DNA of 64,000 nt from Gammaproteobacteria bacterium (GTDB lineage Bacteria > Pseudomonadota > Gammaproteobacteria > Steroidobacterales > Rariloculaceae), in NCBI GenBank assembly GCA_022825505.1, contig JAJDWR010000025.1, forward strand, positions 180,799-244,798, given 5' to 3'. The position numbers were made by a program, and so were the translations under genes. Numbering within the stretch: the stretch's first letter is position 1; every line of letters starts with the position of its first letter. The notes below the pieces were generated by a model. That model ran no database searches. It was not told the origin of the DNA and saw nothing but the letters and a program-made list of their open reading frames with translations. Shown in pieces: positions 55,898 to 64,000 of the stretch.

Positions 55898-57067
55898 ATG
55901 AGAAAGGAAACCCGTCTCGCACATCATCCGCGGGCGAAACTGCCCAAGGGAAACGAGTCCCTGGTGGAGCCCGTGTACCGCTCTGTGAAGTTCAGGTTCG
56001 GGGACATCGCCTCGTCACTGACACCCGAAGCCCGTGGCGAAGGATACGAATACACCCGCGACGCCAACCCCACCACGCGGCAACTGGAGCAGTTGACGGC
56101 GGAACTGCAGGGGCGTGATGACGCCGTGTGCGTATCCACGGGGATGGCCTCCGCCTGGCTGGCTGCGCTCGGCAACCTGGGCGCCGGGGACCGCGTTGTC
56201 TGCTTTCTGGAATCCTACCGGCCCATCCGCGTCATGGTACGGCAGCGGCTGTCCCGGCTTGGAATCGACCATGTCCTCTTGAGCGTGCACGATCTGGAGG
56301 GTATGGAGAAGGTCTTTTCGGCCGATGACACCCGGTGCCTGATTTTCGAGGCGCCCACCAACCCGATGGTGCAGGTGCCCGATCTTCGTGCCATCACGAC
56401 GCTGGCCCGGGCGCACGATGTGGTCACCATTCTGGACAACACGTTCGGGGGGCTGCACAACCACGGGCAGTTCGATATCGACTACTACATCCACAGCCTG
56501 ACCAAGTACGCCAGCGGTCACGGCGATGTCATGGGCGGTGTCGTGATCGCCGACCGGGAGCGGCTCAGGGACCTCAAGCCGCTGGCTACCAACATGGGCG
56601 CAACCCTGGACCCTGGCGCGGCGTTCCTGATCCTTCGCGGATTGCGGACCTACGCACTGCGATATCGCCGTCACTCGGAGAGCGCCTTGACAGTGGCCGA
56701 ATTCCTGAGCGGACACCCCCGGGTCGAGCGGGTCTGCTATCCGGGTCTGGCGGACGATCCGGGCCACAGGCTGGCTTCGGAACAGATGGACGGCTATGGG
56801 GGCGTGCTGAGTTTCGACCTCAAGGGCGACGGGCAGCAGGCGTGGCGGTTCATCGACGCGCTGCAGTTGTTTGCCACGGTGTCGAGTATCGGTTCGACGG
56901 AGTCGCTGGTTGCCCCGGTGAAGCTGTATTTTGCCGGTGACCTGAGCGAGGAAGAGTGCAGGCGGGCGGGCATACGCGAAAATACCGTTCGCCTTGCCGT
57001 TGGACTTGAAGATACCGGCGACCTGATCGCCGACCTGGAACAGGCGTTCTCGGCGGCTTTCCAATAG
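55898..57067 (+). CDS. Second trans-sulfuration PLP enzyme
   Basis: 389 residues of the same superfamily as the 53920 protein but in a divergent branch: EPVYRSVKFRFGDIA, EYTRDANPTTRQLE, VSTGMASAWLAAL, ILDNTFGG with Asp180, and PLP Lys203 in IHSLTKYASGHGD. The substrate loop near residue 105 (FLESYRPIRVM) differs from known cystathionine enzymes. It probably acts as a gamma- or beta-elimination or replacement enzyme on a sulfur amino acid. 22 bases after the MOSC gene, so one operon of three. Confidence 0.9.
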   Translation: MRKETRLAHHPRAKLPKGNESLVEPVYRSVKFRFGDIASSLTPEARGEGYEYTRDANPTTRQLEQLTAELQGRDDAVCVSTGMASAWLAALGNLGAGDRVVCFLESYRPIRVMVRQRLSRLGIDHVLLSVHDLEGMEKVFSADDTRCLIFEAPTNPMVQVPDLRAITTLARAHDVVTILDNTFGGLHNHGQFDIDYYIHSLTKYASGHGDVMGGVVIADRERLRDLKPLATNMGATLDPGAAFLILRGLRTYALRYRRHSESALTVAEFLSGHPRVERVCYPGLADDPGHRLASEQMDGYGGVLSFDLKGDGQQAWRFIDALQLFATVSSIGSTESLVAPVKLYFAGDLSEEECRRAGIRENTVRLAVGLEDTGDLIADLEQAFSAAFQ

Positions 57068-57203
57068 CCCCATCGGTTGCGCGGCAGACGCCGGGGGAAT
57101 TGAACAGCCAGTCGTGCGAGAGTTGCAAGGCTGGCGGCGCCAGGCTTGAGCCGCCGATCCGTGCCTCCCATGCTATGCTCTGGAAGGCTATAGATCGCCT
57201 GCA

Positions 57204-57977
57204 ATGCTCCGTCGACAACAGCACATCATGCAGTTGAAATTGCGCATCGGGATCGCTGCGCTGGCCGGTGCTGTCATGGCGCTGCTGGCCATCACGGACG
57301 CCCACGCGCAGTTCGGCCGGCGCTGGCAAATCGAGCAAAACAACCCTCCCGCCACCGAGTTGATCGTCGCCCGCTGGCGGTTCGGAACCAACGGCGCTAT
57401 CGGACACATGGGCTGGGCCCACAACTACCCCAACTCCGACGAGAACTTCAACGAGTTCATCGAACAGTCCACCGGCATCGATATCCAGGTGCTGTCGTAC
57501 CGCATCGTGGACCTGGGGAGCGAGGAGGTCTTCGAATACCCGTTCGCCTACGTCTCCGAGCCTGGCGAGATGGAACTGACAGATCAGGAGGTCGAGAATT
57601 TCCGGCAGTTCATCGAACGGGGCGGATTTGTGCTGATGGACGACTTCGACGGCTCGTGGCAAATGGCGACCATGCGATCGGAGGTTGCGCGCGTCTTTCC
57701 CGACCGTCCTTTCATAACGCTGGAACCGAACCACCCTCTCTTCAAGGCGCATTTCGACCTGTACGATCTGAACGGCATGTCGCCCTATGTGCCGGGCGGC
57801 ACCATCACCTACTACGGCATACTGAACGATGCCGGCGACGTCGTCATCGCGGCAGGCCACAATAACGACCTGGCGAACTTCTGGGATTGGTACGATCAGG
57901 CGCGCATGCCGCTGGAACCGGCCGCGGACGCGTTTCGCCTGGGCATCAATTTCGTCGTCTGGTCAATGACCCATTAG
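57204..57977 (+). CDS. Exported DUF4159 protein
   Basis: 257-residue protein with a signal peptide ending in DAHA. The DUF4159 core is seen in FNEFIEQSTGIDIQVLSY, EVENFRQFIERGGFVLMDDFDG and PFITLEPNHPLFKAHF; it resembles a glutamine-amidotransferase-like fold without a catalytic Cys. Usually found near MoxR/DUF58 gene sets, which are not seen here. An internal ATG at 57228 is a possible start. It precedes the TonB receptor in the same direction by 115 bases. Confidence 0.85.
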   Translation: MLRRQQHIMQLKLRIGIAALAGAVMALLAITDAHAQFGRRWQIEQNNPPATELIVARWRFGTNGAIGHMGWAHNYPNSDENFNEFIEQSTGIDIQVLSYRIVDLGSEEVFEYPFAYVSEPGEMELTDQEVENFRQFIERGGFVLMDDFDGSWQMATMRSEVARVFPDRPFITLEPNHPLFKAHFDLYDLNGMSPYVPGGTITYYGILNDAGDVVIAAGHNNDLANFWDWYDQARMPLEPAADAFRLGINFVVWSMTH

Positions 57978-58092
57978 CGCCGATATCAATGGATTCGGCG
58001 CTTGCCGGTCCGGCTGCGGCGCGTAAACTACGGATTTTCGCGACAGCCGCCGGGTTTCACCCCCGCTACGGTTCCGATGGAGTTCGAGATTC

Positions 58093-60630
58093 ATGCGTAT
58101 CCGTGGGCAATTCTTGATCCGCCGGCAGGCGGTGGAAGGCGCAGTATTCGTCGCCGGCCACGCTCGGCGGATCGCGCTTCTCGCCGCGCTTGCCTGGGTG
58201 TCCGGCGCTGCCGCCCAGGAGGCGGTGGAGGAAGCGATCGAAGAAGTCGTGGTCGTCGGCGATCTCGGCAGTCTGCCCGACGAGGACGTGCAATCCGTCT
58301 TCGGCTTCGGCAAGTCGCTGCTGTATACGCCCAGGTCCGCCTCCACGGTCAGCGAAGAGATGATGGCCCGCTTCGACATGCGCGACATCGACGAGTTGAT
58401 CGCGGTGGCGCCGGGGAGTTTCACGCAATCTTTCTTCGGCGTCGCCGGGTCGCTGGATATCCGGGGCACGCCGGGCGAAACGTACTTCCGGGGAGTCAGG
58501 CGGCTCGACAACCCCGGCAACTACCCGACGCCCATCGGCGCGTCCGACCGCATCGATATCGTCCGCGGTCCGGCGTCGCCCATTTACGGACCCGCCAAGA
58601 TCGGCGGGTACCTGAACTTCAACCCCAAGTCCGCCAGGGTCGAGGAGACCGGCGGACTCGTCGACAGTACCACGGGCGCCGTAGGCTTGGGTTCAGGTAG
58701 CTGGGACAAGCAGATTCTCACCGCCGAAGTCGGTGGCCCGGCCCGCCTGGGGGATCGGGACATCGGCTACTATCTTTACTCCGAGTTCGAGAATTCGGGC
58801 AGCTACTACCGCAACAGCGGTGTCCGCCAGACTCTTTTGCAAGCGTCTTTCGACGCCAACGCAAGCGAACGGCTCAACCTGGAGTTCGGCGGCATGTATC
58901 ACGAATACACCGGCAACCAGATTGCCGGCTGGAATCGCCTGACCCAAGAACTGGTGGACCACGGCACCTATGTCACCGGACGGCCGCTGCCGCTGGATAC
59001 GGACGGCGACGGCATGATTTCCCACCAGGAGTTCGACATCGACGGCGACGGCTTCACCGACCTGAACCCGTTTGCCGCCGGACTGGTCCCGGGCAGCCCC
59101 GAAGCTCTCGACCCCGGCGCCCCCGGCGACGGTGTCTGCTCCATTGGCGCCACGAGCCTCTTCGGGTGCACGCCCGAGCTGTTGCGCCTGGTCGATGTGG
59201 GCCGGGCCACGCTCGACGGTAGCCAGGTTCTGGTCGCGCCGGACGATGTCGTCGCGAACGACGTGCTCACGCTCTACTTCGATGCCGTCCTGAGTCCCGC
59301 TGCCGGGGGATGGGAGTGGACCAACCAGCTGTTTTACGAGGCCTACGACAACCTCAACGAGAACGCGTACGGATTCTCGCAGTTCCACGACACCTGGGTG
59401 ATCGAGGACAAGCTCGTGGCGGCCAATTCCTGGCGGACAGGCGGCGCAACGGTTTCCGTGCAACTCTCGCCGTCACTGCGCTTTACGAACTTTGACCACG
59501 GCGACGATTACACCAACGAGTACTTCGACCGGCGCGACCTCACCGGCCCTTCCGGACCGCTGGATGCCCGGCTGCTGGCCACACGGATCGACGGCGACTA
59601 CACCGAATACTACATCGGCGACTACCTCGACCTGGGGTTGGCCGCCCTGGCGGACGTGACCTGGGACAACGGGTTCAGCGCACTGGCCGGCGTTCGCTAC
59701 GACACGATCGACATGGAGAGCCGCCAACCGGTACACAAGCTCCTGCTGGCCAGTTCCAACAACTTCTGCGCGCCTCCCGACGATTCCTGCGTTCGGGTTG
59801 CGGCGGCGGACCGGTTCGGAGGTTTCTCGTGGACGCTCAGCATCAGTTACGACAGCCGTCCCGGACTGATTCCCTACGCGACCGTCTCAAGGCAGTCCAC
59901 TGTCATCGCGGGGCAGGGAGCGGAGATCACCACGGACAACATCGCCGGCGGCGGCGCGTTCGATGTCTCCAGTCTGCACGAGATCGGCCTCAAGGGCAGC
60001 TTGCTGAATAACTCCCTGTACTTTGCCTTGTCCTTCTACGAGCAACAGCGAACCGACTTCTCGGCCCAGGCCACGGTGACCAACCAGGCATCGCAGACCA
60101 AGGGCGCGGAGTTCGAGATGCGCTGGGTGGCCAGCGAGAAGTTGCTGTTCACGCTGGGCTATTCCGATATGGAGGTGGTCAACCTCAATACGCTTGAAGC
60201 GGGTTCGCGCTTCAGTTTCATCGGCGCCGATGACATTCCGGGCGTGGCCCCCGAAGCCATCTACGGCGGCACACTGGGCGGCGCCGTGATCCGGCCGGGC
60301 CGGCAAGGCGCCCGCCGCGCCGGCATGCCCCGGAACATCGCCTCGTTGACCGCCACCTACGACTTCGGCAATGGCGTGGCGGTCAGCGGCAGCGCCGTCG
60401 ACGTGGACGCCGTCCACTCGGGGTTCTCCAACTCCGTGAAGTTGCCCGCCTATACGCTCATCAACGCCGGCCTGGTTGTCGAGACGGGGAACTGGACATT
60501 CAGCGCGGCGGCCAAGAACCTGACCGACGAACGCTACTTCAGGGCGAACTTCCCGAATCTCTTCGGCGGAGTCATCGTGCTGCCCGAACTGCCGCGCAAC
60601 TACCAGGCTCGCCTACAGTATCGCTGGTAG
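58093..60630 (+). CDS. TonB-dependent receptor with EF-hand-like loops
   Basis: 845-residue receptor. A long signal region ends near GAAAQ; TonB-box-like EEVVVVGDLG follows. The plug has FGVAGSLDIRGTPGETYFRG and the barrel ends YQARLQYRW. In a surface region at residue 302, the 12-residue DTDGDGMISHQE fits the EF-hand calcium loop (Asp1, Asp3, Asp5, Gly6, Ile8, Glu12), and a second loop DIDGDGFTDLNP follows. This suggests Ca2+ binding at an extracellular loop. Different subgroup from the other three receptors. Ligand unknown. Confidence 0.94.
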   Translation: MRIRGQFLIRRQAVEGAVFVAGHARRIALLAALAWVSGAAAQEAVEEAIEEVVVVGDLGSLPDEDVQSVFGFGKSLLYTPRSASTVSEEMMARFDMRDIDELIAVAPGSFTQSFFGVAGSLDIRGTPGETYFRGVRRLDNPGNYPTPIGASDRIDIVRGPASPIYGPAKIGGYLNFNPKSARVEETGGLVDSTTGAVGLGSGSWDKQILTAEVGGPARLGDRDIGYYLYSEFENSGSYYRNSGVRQTLLQASFDANASERLNLEFGGMYHEYTGNQIAGWNRLTQELVDHGTYVTGRPLPLDTDGDGMISHQEFDIDGDGFTDLNPFAAGLVPGSPEALDPGAPGDGVCSIGATSLFGCTPELLRLVDVGRATLDGSQVLVAPDDVVANDVLTLYFDAVLSPAAGGWEWTNQLFYEAYDNLNENAYGFSQFHDTWVIEDKLVAANSWRTGGATVSVQLSPSLRFTNFDHGDDYTNEYFDRRDLTGPSGPLDARLLATRIDGDYTEYYIGDYLDLGLAALADVTWDNGFSALAGVRYDTIDMESRQPVHKLLLASSNNFCAPPDDSCVRVAAADRFGGFSWTLSISYDSRPGLIPYATVSRQSTVIAGQGAEITTDNIAGGGAFDVSSLHEIGLKGSLLNNSLYFALSFYEQQRTDFSAQATVTNQASQTKGAEFEMRWVASEKLLFTLGYSDMEVVNLNTLEAGSRFSFIGADDIPGVAPEAIYGGTLGGAVIRPGRQGARRAGMPRNIASLTATYDFGNGVAVSGSAVDVDAVHSGFSNSVKLPAYTLINAGLVVETGNWTFSAAAKNLTDERYFRANFPNLFGGVIVLPELPRNYQARLQYRW
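58996..59070 (+). other. EF-hand-like and dockerin-like calcium loops inside the receptor
   Basis: Codes two successive Asp-rich loops, DTDGDGMISHQE and DIDGDGFTDLNP, one residue apart. The first fits the EF-hand loop at all canonical positions. The segment lies in the barrel part, between predicted strands. Confidence 0.7.
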
Positions 60631-60677
60631 GCGGCCGTTACGGCTTGACTGCGTACGCGGTCAGTGCGCGGCCGCCT
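60629..60677. terminator. Long hairpin overlapping both stop codons of convergent genes
   Basis: Nine-base perfect arms AGGCGGCCG (60629-60637) and CGGCCGCCT (60669-60677) enclose a second near-palindrome centred on GCGTACGC. The hairpin spans the stop codons of the receptor and of the esterase. It may act as a bidirectional terminator, though no T-runs are present. Confidence 0.5.
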
Positions 60678-61704
60678 CCGGCGGTCCGAGCGCGATCGAA
60701 CGCACGAACTGCAGGATGGCCGCGCTGACTTGCGTATCCTGAGTACCGATACTTATGTTCGGCGAGTAGTGGTTGTGGCCGACGAGCTGGACCACCCGCG
60801 GCATGCTGCCCGACTTTGCGGTCACCTCGGCCACCAGGTCCACCATGGATTGTTCGGTTCCGGGATTATCGAATTCCGAGATGGTGACCATGATGGGAAG
60901 ATCGGTCCGTTCGACATTGCCGATGGTCGATATATGCGGCCATCGCGACAGATCCTCGCCGAAATAGGCCAGGCGGTTCTCGGAAGGTGCGTCCGTGTCG
61001 GCGCCGTAGCCGCCCGAGATCAGGATCACGCCGGCGGCGGCGGGAATGCCAGGCTCCAACACGTCCGGCCTGAAAGCATACGTGGCTGCGTGGGACGCGG
61101 CCGCCGACTTCCCGATGACGAAGATCTTGTCGGGGTCACCGCCGTAGTCTGCAATATTGTCCTTGACCCAGGCCACGGCATGGCCGACATCGTTGGCGCC
61201 GTCGGGCCACTTCGCATCCGGGATGAGACGGTAGGTGGCATTGACGCCGACCAGGCCCAGGCTCGCAAAGTAGTCGGCCACGTTGCGGTTGCCGTCCTTG
61301 TTGCCGCGGACGAAACCGCCGCCGTGGAAATACATCACCACCGGACTGGCGTCGTCGTCATTGCGCCGCGTATCGATGTGGACATCGAGCAGGTTCCGCT
61401 CGTGCGGTCCGTAGGCGATATTGCCCGTGACTTCAATCTCGTCCGGTTCGTAGGTCCTCGGTTGGTCGGCGTAGAGCCCCGACGTCTCCGCTGCCGCCAC
61501 ACCCTGTTCGGTGACCCGCCTGATCGCGGCGGCGAGTTCCGCCGGCATGCTGTCGCCGGTGCGTTTCGCTTCCCGGCATACCTGTGCGTCATTGGTGGTA
61601 TGTGGATTGCACAGGAAGACTCCTTCGGACGATGCGACCATGGGAAGGATCGCGCCGAGGGCGAACAGGACGGAGAGCGCGATGGATGCGTTGTGGCGGG
61701 ACAT
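60661..61704 (-). CDS. Secreted alpha/beta-hydrolase (carboxylesterase, BD-FAE/HSL-like)
   Basis: 347-residue secreted hydrolase with a signal peptide ending near VASSE. The oxyanion-hole motif is YFHGGGFVRG, the nucleophile Ser lies in IGKSAAASH, and the acid and histidine are probably in SEFDNPGTE and VGHNHYSPN near the end. ATG at 61704 has AGAGGT upstream. It would hydrolyse short-chain or ferulate-like esters; the substrate is unknown. Convergent with the TonB receptor. Confidence 0.9.
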   Translation of the reverse strand: MSRHNASIALSVLFALGAILPMVASSEGVFLCNPHTTNDAQVCREAKRTGDSMPAELAAAIRRVTEQGVAAAETSGLYADQPRTYEPDEIEVTGNIAYGPHERNLLDVHIDTRRNDDDASPVVMYFHGGGFVRGNKDGNRNVADYFASLGLVGVNATYRLIPDAKWPDGANDVGHAVAWVKDNIADYGGDPDKIFVIGKSAAASHAATYAFRPDVLEPGIPAAAGVILISGGYGADTDAPSENRLAYFGEDLSRWPHISTIGNVERTDLPIMVTISEFDNPGTEQSMVDLVAEVTAKSGSMPRVVQLVGHNHYSPNISIGTQDTQVSAAILQFVRSIALGPPEAAAH

Positions 61705-61801
61705 GACGTTACCTCTGTACTTGTTATGGTCAGCCGGTAGCCGAAACGGTGGCTGAATCACCGCGTTCCGGTGTCCGGTGGTATACCCATGTAGTTTAAC
61801 G

Positions 61802-62803
61802 CTACTTGAACCAGTCGGGCACCGGCAGCCCCTTCGATGCGAGAAATGCCGGATTGTAGAGCTTGGACTCGTAGCGCTGTCCCGAGTCGCAAAGCACGGT
61901 CACTACGGTCTTTCCGGGACCCAGAGCCTTCGCCAGGCGAATCGCGCCGGCCACGTTGATCCCGCTGGAACCGCCGAGCAGCAGGCCTTCGTCCTTGAGC
62001 AGGTCGAAGCATACCGGCAGCATTTCTTCGTCGGGTATGCGGAACGCATCGTCGATCTTCGCCCCCTCCAGATTGCCGGTCACACGGCCCTGGCCGATGC
62101 CTTCTGAAATTGAATCCCCTTCGGATGCCAGCACGCCGGTCTTGATCCAGCTATAGATTGCGGCCCCCATGGGATCGGCTGCCGCGGTGACGATGTTCGG
62201 GTTCTTGCGTTTCAGAAACTCGCTGACGCCTGCCAGCGTACCGCCGGTACCGACCGCGCAAATGAAGCCATCGACGGTGCCGTTGGTCTGCTCCCAGATC
62301 TCCGGTGCGGTGCTCACCTCGTGCCCTTCCCGGTTGGCGACATTGTCCCACTGGTTCGCGTAGAGCACGCCGTGGGGTTCTGTTTCAGCAAGTTCCGCCG
62401 CCGTCCGCTCGGCGATGTGGACGTAATTGTTCGGATTTCGATACGGCACCGCCGGCACTTCCCGAAGTTCCGCGCCGCACAGCCGCAACGCATCCTTCTT
62501 TTCCTGGCTTTGCGTATCCGGCATGAGGATCAGCGTCCGGTAGCCTCTGGCATTCCCCACCAGGGCCAGGCCGATACCCGTGTTGCCCGCAGTGCCTTCC
62601 ACGATCAGTCCGCCCGGTTCCAGGACGCCGCGGCGCTCCGCATCCAGCACCATATACTTGGCCGCCCGATCCTTTACGGACCCGCCGGGATTGAGAAACT
62701 CGGCCTTGCCGAGAATGGTGCAGCCTGTGAGCTCGGATGCCTTGCGAAGCTTGATCAGGGGCGTATTGCCCACCGAATCCACGAATCCGTCGCGAATGTC
62801 CAT
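61802..62803 (-). CDS. cysK: Cysteine synthase A
   Basis: 333-residue PLP enzyme that makes cysteine from O-acetylserine and sulfide. PLP Lys44 in NPGGSVKDRAAKYM, the substrate loop EGTAGNTGIGLALV, GTGGTLAGVSEFL and the phosphate-binding GGSSGINVAGA are all present. ATG at 62803 with GGGAAA upstream; a start at 62833 is also possible. The chain is somewhat longer at the C-terminus than E. coli CysK, as in cyanobacterial and plant-type forms. Separated by 97 bases from the esterase downstream. Confidence 0.93.
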   Translation of the reverse strand: MDIRDGFVDSVGNTPLIKLRKASELTGCTILGKAEFLNPGGSVKDRAAKYMVLDAERRGVLEPGGLIVEGTAGNTGIGLALVGNARGYRTLILMPDTQSQEKKDALRLCGAELREVPAVPYRNPNNYVHIAERTAAELAETEPHGVLYANQWDNVANREGHEVSTAPEIWEQTNGTVDGFICAVGTGGTLAGVSEFLKRKNPNIVTAAADPMGAAIYSWIKTGVLASEGDSISEGIGQGRVTGNLEGAKIDDAFRIPDEEMLPVCFDLLKDEGLLLGGSSGINVAGAIRLAKALGPGKTVVTVLCDSGQRYESKLYNPAFLASKGLPVPDWFK

Positions 62804-62929
62804 ATCTGTTTTCCCAGAAGTGCCTGTGCCCATCGCCGGCGGATCAGGAAGATTGGGCCGTCGCCGGCCGTGAACCCCGCGCACGAGGCACCGGGTACCG
62901 GCCGGCGGCGGGTGCGGCGTCGCTCTGCG

Positions 62930-63379
62930 TTATTCGGTGACCGTGATGGTGATGACCTCGGACACGATCGGCGGCAGGTGCGGTGTGTGCAGGTGGTCAC
63001 CGACCACAAGCTGCAGCGTGTGCTCGCCGGGTTCCAGCGTCAGTTCGGCTTCCGTCTGGCCGAGCCCGAAATGCACCGACTGCTCGGTCTCGGGCAGCGG
63101 CAGGTTGAACGGCGGCATTTCATCCTCGCCGACGTCGACGAGCACATGGTGGTGCCCTGTATCGGGAAAAATGATGCCCGCGGGGGCGACACCGATGCCG
63201 CGGAGTCCGAATCGCACCAGGACCGGGGAGGTGACGGTGTCACCGTCGGCTGGAGACTGAAAATAAACCTCCGCGCCTTCCGGCGCCGGCGTCCGCGGCA
63301 TTTCGGGGATATCCTGCGCAAGGGTGGTAGCGGCGCCGGCGGATAGAAGCAGCCCGGCAATAAGTGGTATGGTTCTCAT
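62930..63379 (-). CDS. Exported DUF4399 protein
   Basis: 149-residue protein with a signal peptide (MRTIPLIAGLLLSAGAATTLA). DUF4399 has the stretch PDTGHHHVLVDV with three consecutive histidines, and EPGEHTLQLVVGDHLHTPH near the C-terminus, together suggesting a metal-binding beta-sandwich. AAGGAA precedes the ATG at 63379. Function unknown. Confidence 0.86.
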   Translation of the reverse strand: MRTIPLIAGLLLSAGAATTLAQDIPEMPRTPAPEGAEVYFQSPADGDTVTSPVLVRFGLRGIGVAPAGIIFPDTGHHHVLVDVGEDEMPPFNLPLPETEQSVHFGLGQTEAELTLEPGEHTLQLVVGDHLHTPHLPPIVSEVITITVTE

Positions 63380-63560
63380 AAGTTGTTCCTTCAATGCGGT
63401 GATACCGATCTCGATGGTTCGATGAGGCAACGCTTGGTCAACCACATCGTCACCGGTTGCGGGATTTTGGCACAATACGACAAGAATGTGCGCGAAGTGA
63501 ACTTCTGTAGTCGCCAGGTTTCATAAACTACAGGAAGTTTCGTTCTGCAAGGAGAGGACC

Positions 63561-64000
63561 ATGCGTCTCGGGGACATTCCACTCAGGTTGTTGTTGGTCT
63601 GCGCAGGCGCTGTACTCCTGTTGGGTTGCAAGAGCCAGTCAACGGTGCCCCCGCCCCCCAGCGGTGGGATGCCTTCCCCCAGCGGCGGGATGCCCTCGCC
63701 GAGCGGCGGGCAGCAATCCCCGAGCGGCGGGCAGCAATCCCCGAGCGGCGGGATGCCGTCTCCGAGAGGCGGGATGCCCTCACCGAGCGGCGGAATGCCT
63801 TCCCCGAGTGGCGGAATGCCTTCCCCGAGTGGCGGGATGCCGTCCCCGAGCGGCGGGATGCCGTCTCCGAGCGGCGGGATGCCGTCTCCGAGTGGTGGTA
63901 TGCCCTCGCCCAGTGGTGGTATGCCCTCCCCGAGCGGTGGGATGCCCTCGCCGAGTGGTGGTATGCCTTCGCCCAGCGGCGGATTCCCTTCCCCGAGTGG
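63561..64000 (+). CDS. Lipoprotein built of heptapeptide repeats, 3' end cut by the window
   Basis: 146 or more residues; a strong GGAGAGG precedes the ATG. Lipobox LLLGC, then after a short linker the 7-residue unit M/Q-P/Q-S-P-S-G-G runs without interruption to the window edge. This makes a rod-like, extended surface or periplasmic domain, perhaps of cell-wall spacer type. No enzymatic domain is seen in the visible part. The true length and end are unknown. Confidence 0.85.
   Translation, partial: MRLGDIPLRLLLVCAGAVLLLGCKSQSTVPPPPSGGMPSPSGGMPSPSGGQQSPSGGQQSPSGGMPSPRGGMPSPSGGMPSPSGGMPSPSGGMPSPSGGMPSPSGGMPSPSGGMPSPSGGMPSPSGGMPSPSGGMPSPSGGFPSPS
63669..64000 (+). repeat. 21-bp tandem repeat encoding MPSPSGG
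   Basis: Fifteen full 21-base units are seen, plus part of a sixteenth at the edge (from 63984). Units 3 and 4 change MP to QQ, unit 5 changes S to R, and unit 16 changes M to F. Third bases vary while the protein repeat is kept, which indicates selection on the peptide. Confidence 0.95.

Noticed and set aside
58002..58700. Arg-rich open frame overlapping the start of the fourth receptor
   Set aside because: It is an out-of-frame shadow of the receptor gene with no family signature.
63669..64000. CRISPR array
   Set aside because: The repeats are contiguous 21-base units without spacers, in frame in a lipoprotein gene.

Overview
The window is 64 kb of GC-rich chromosomal DNA from a Gram-negative bacterium with an outer membrane. 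The support is four TonB-dependent receptors (one cut by the left edge), a KDO transferase, several lipoproteins, and a BaeS/BaeR-type two-component system. Gene content (PA0069-type radical SAM protein, type II QueF, fused MFS/spermidine-synthase-like protein, DUF6152 proteins) fits an uncultured, probably marine or host-associated gammaproteobacterium. No rRNA or tRNA gene, prophage, CRISPR array or transposase gene was seen, so the taxon cannot be fixed from the sequence alone.

Left part (1-14.9 kb): TonB receptor fragment, radical SAM protein, DUF1015 protein, MaoC-type dehydratase. Then comes a translationally coupled pair, a UDP-sulfoquinovose-synthase-like enzyme followed by a glycosyltransferase. 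Divergent from it is an unusual 877-residue protein made of two complete WaaA/KdtA (KDO transferase) units in tandem. A second, paralogous TonB receptor, an exported S1/P1-type nuclease and a ParD/ParE-like toxin-antitoxin pair follow.

Middle part (14.9-33 kb): this stretch looks less GC-rich than its surroundings (about 55-58% in two spot-counted 60-base lines against 67% in one line at 37 kb) and is dominated by exported proteins. A tight operon runs baeS-like kinase, baeR-like regulator, YtcJ-like amidohydrolase lipoprotein, DUF6152 protein. Next are a double SnoaL/NTF2-like protein, a YbhB/PEBP protein, a coupled YHYH lipoprotein and NAD(P)-binding protein, a secreted beta-rich protein of unknown function, a second DUF6152 protein, a large TonB receptor, a small lipoprotein, and a 1,069-residue membrane protein with a spermidine-synthase-like domain and TPR-like tail. 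A 129-bp element with 31-bp perfect inverted arms lies at 24.4-24.6 kb.

Right part (33-64 kb): trxB; then a methyl-cycle run metK, adenosine-kinase-like PfkB kinase, ahcY, followed by a DASS anion/sodium symporter and a CPA1 sodium/proton antiporter; a PIN-domain toxin-antitoxin pair with twin palindromic operators; queF; an arylsulfatase coupled to an octaheme cytochrome with HEAT/TPR tail; a two-gene module of a DUF6932 nucleotidyltransferase-like protein and a helix-turn-helix protein fused to a possible RNase H-fold domain, led by a palindromic promoter; an EamA exporter; a third DUF6152 protein; a secreted metallo-beta-lactamase-fold hydrolase; a second amidohydrolase; a truncated GFA gene; a sulfur amino-acid group (two trans-sulfuration PLP enzymes around a YcbX-like MOSC protein, and later cysK); DUF4159; a fourth TonB receptor carrying EF-hand-like loops; a secreted esterase; DUF4399; and, cut by the right edge, a lipoprotein made of heptapeptide repeats.

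Recurring themes are outer-membrane uptake plus periplasmic hydrolases and redox proteins, sulfur metabolism (sulfoquinovose, SAM cycle, trans-sulfuration, sulfatase, cysteine synthase), and at least three toxin-antitoxin-like pairs. The best candidates for something undescribed are the DUF6932/HTH-RNase H-like pair, the tandem WaaA beside the sulfosugar genes, and the set of exported proteins predicted to begin with His-His and to carry Gly/Met-rich linkers.
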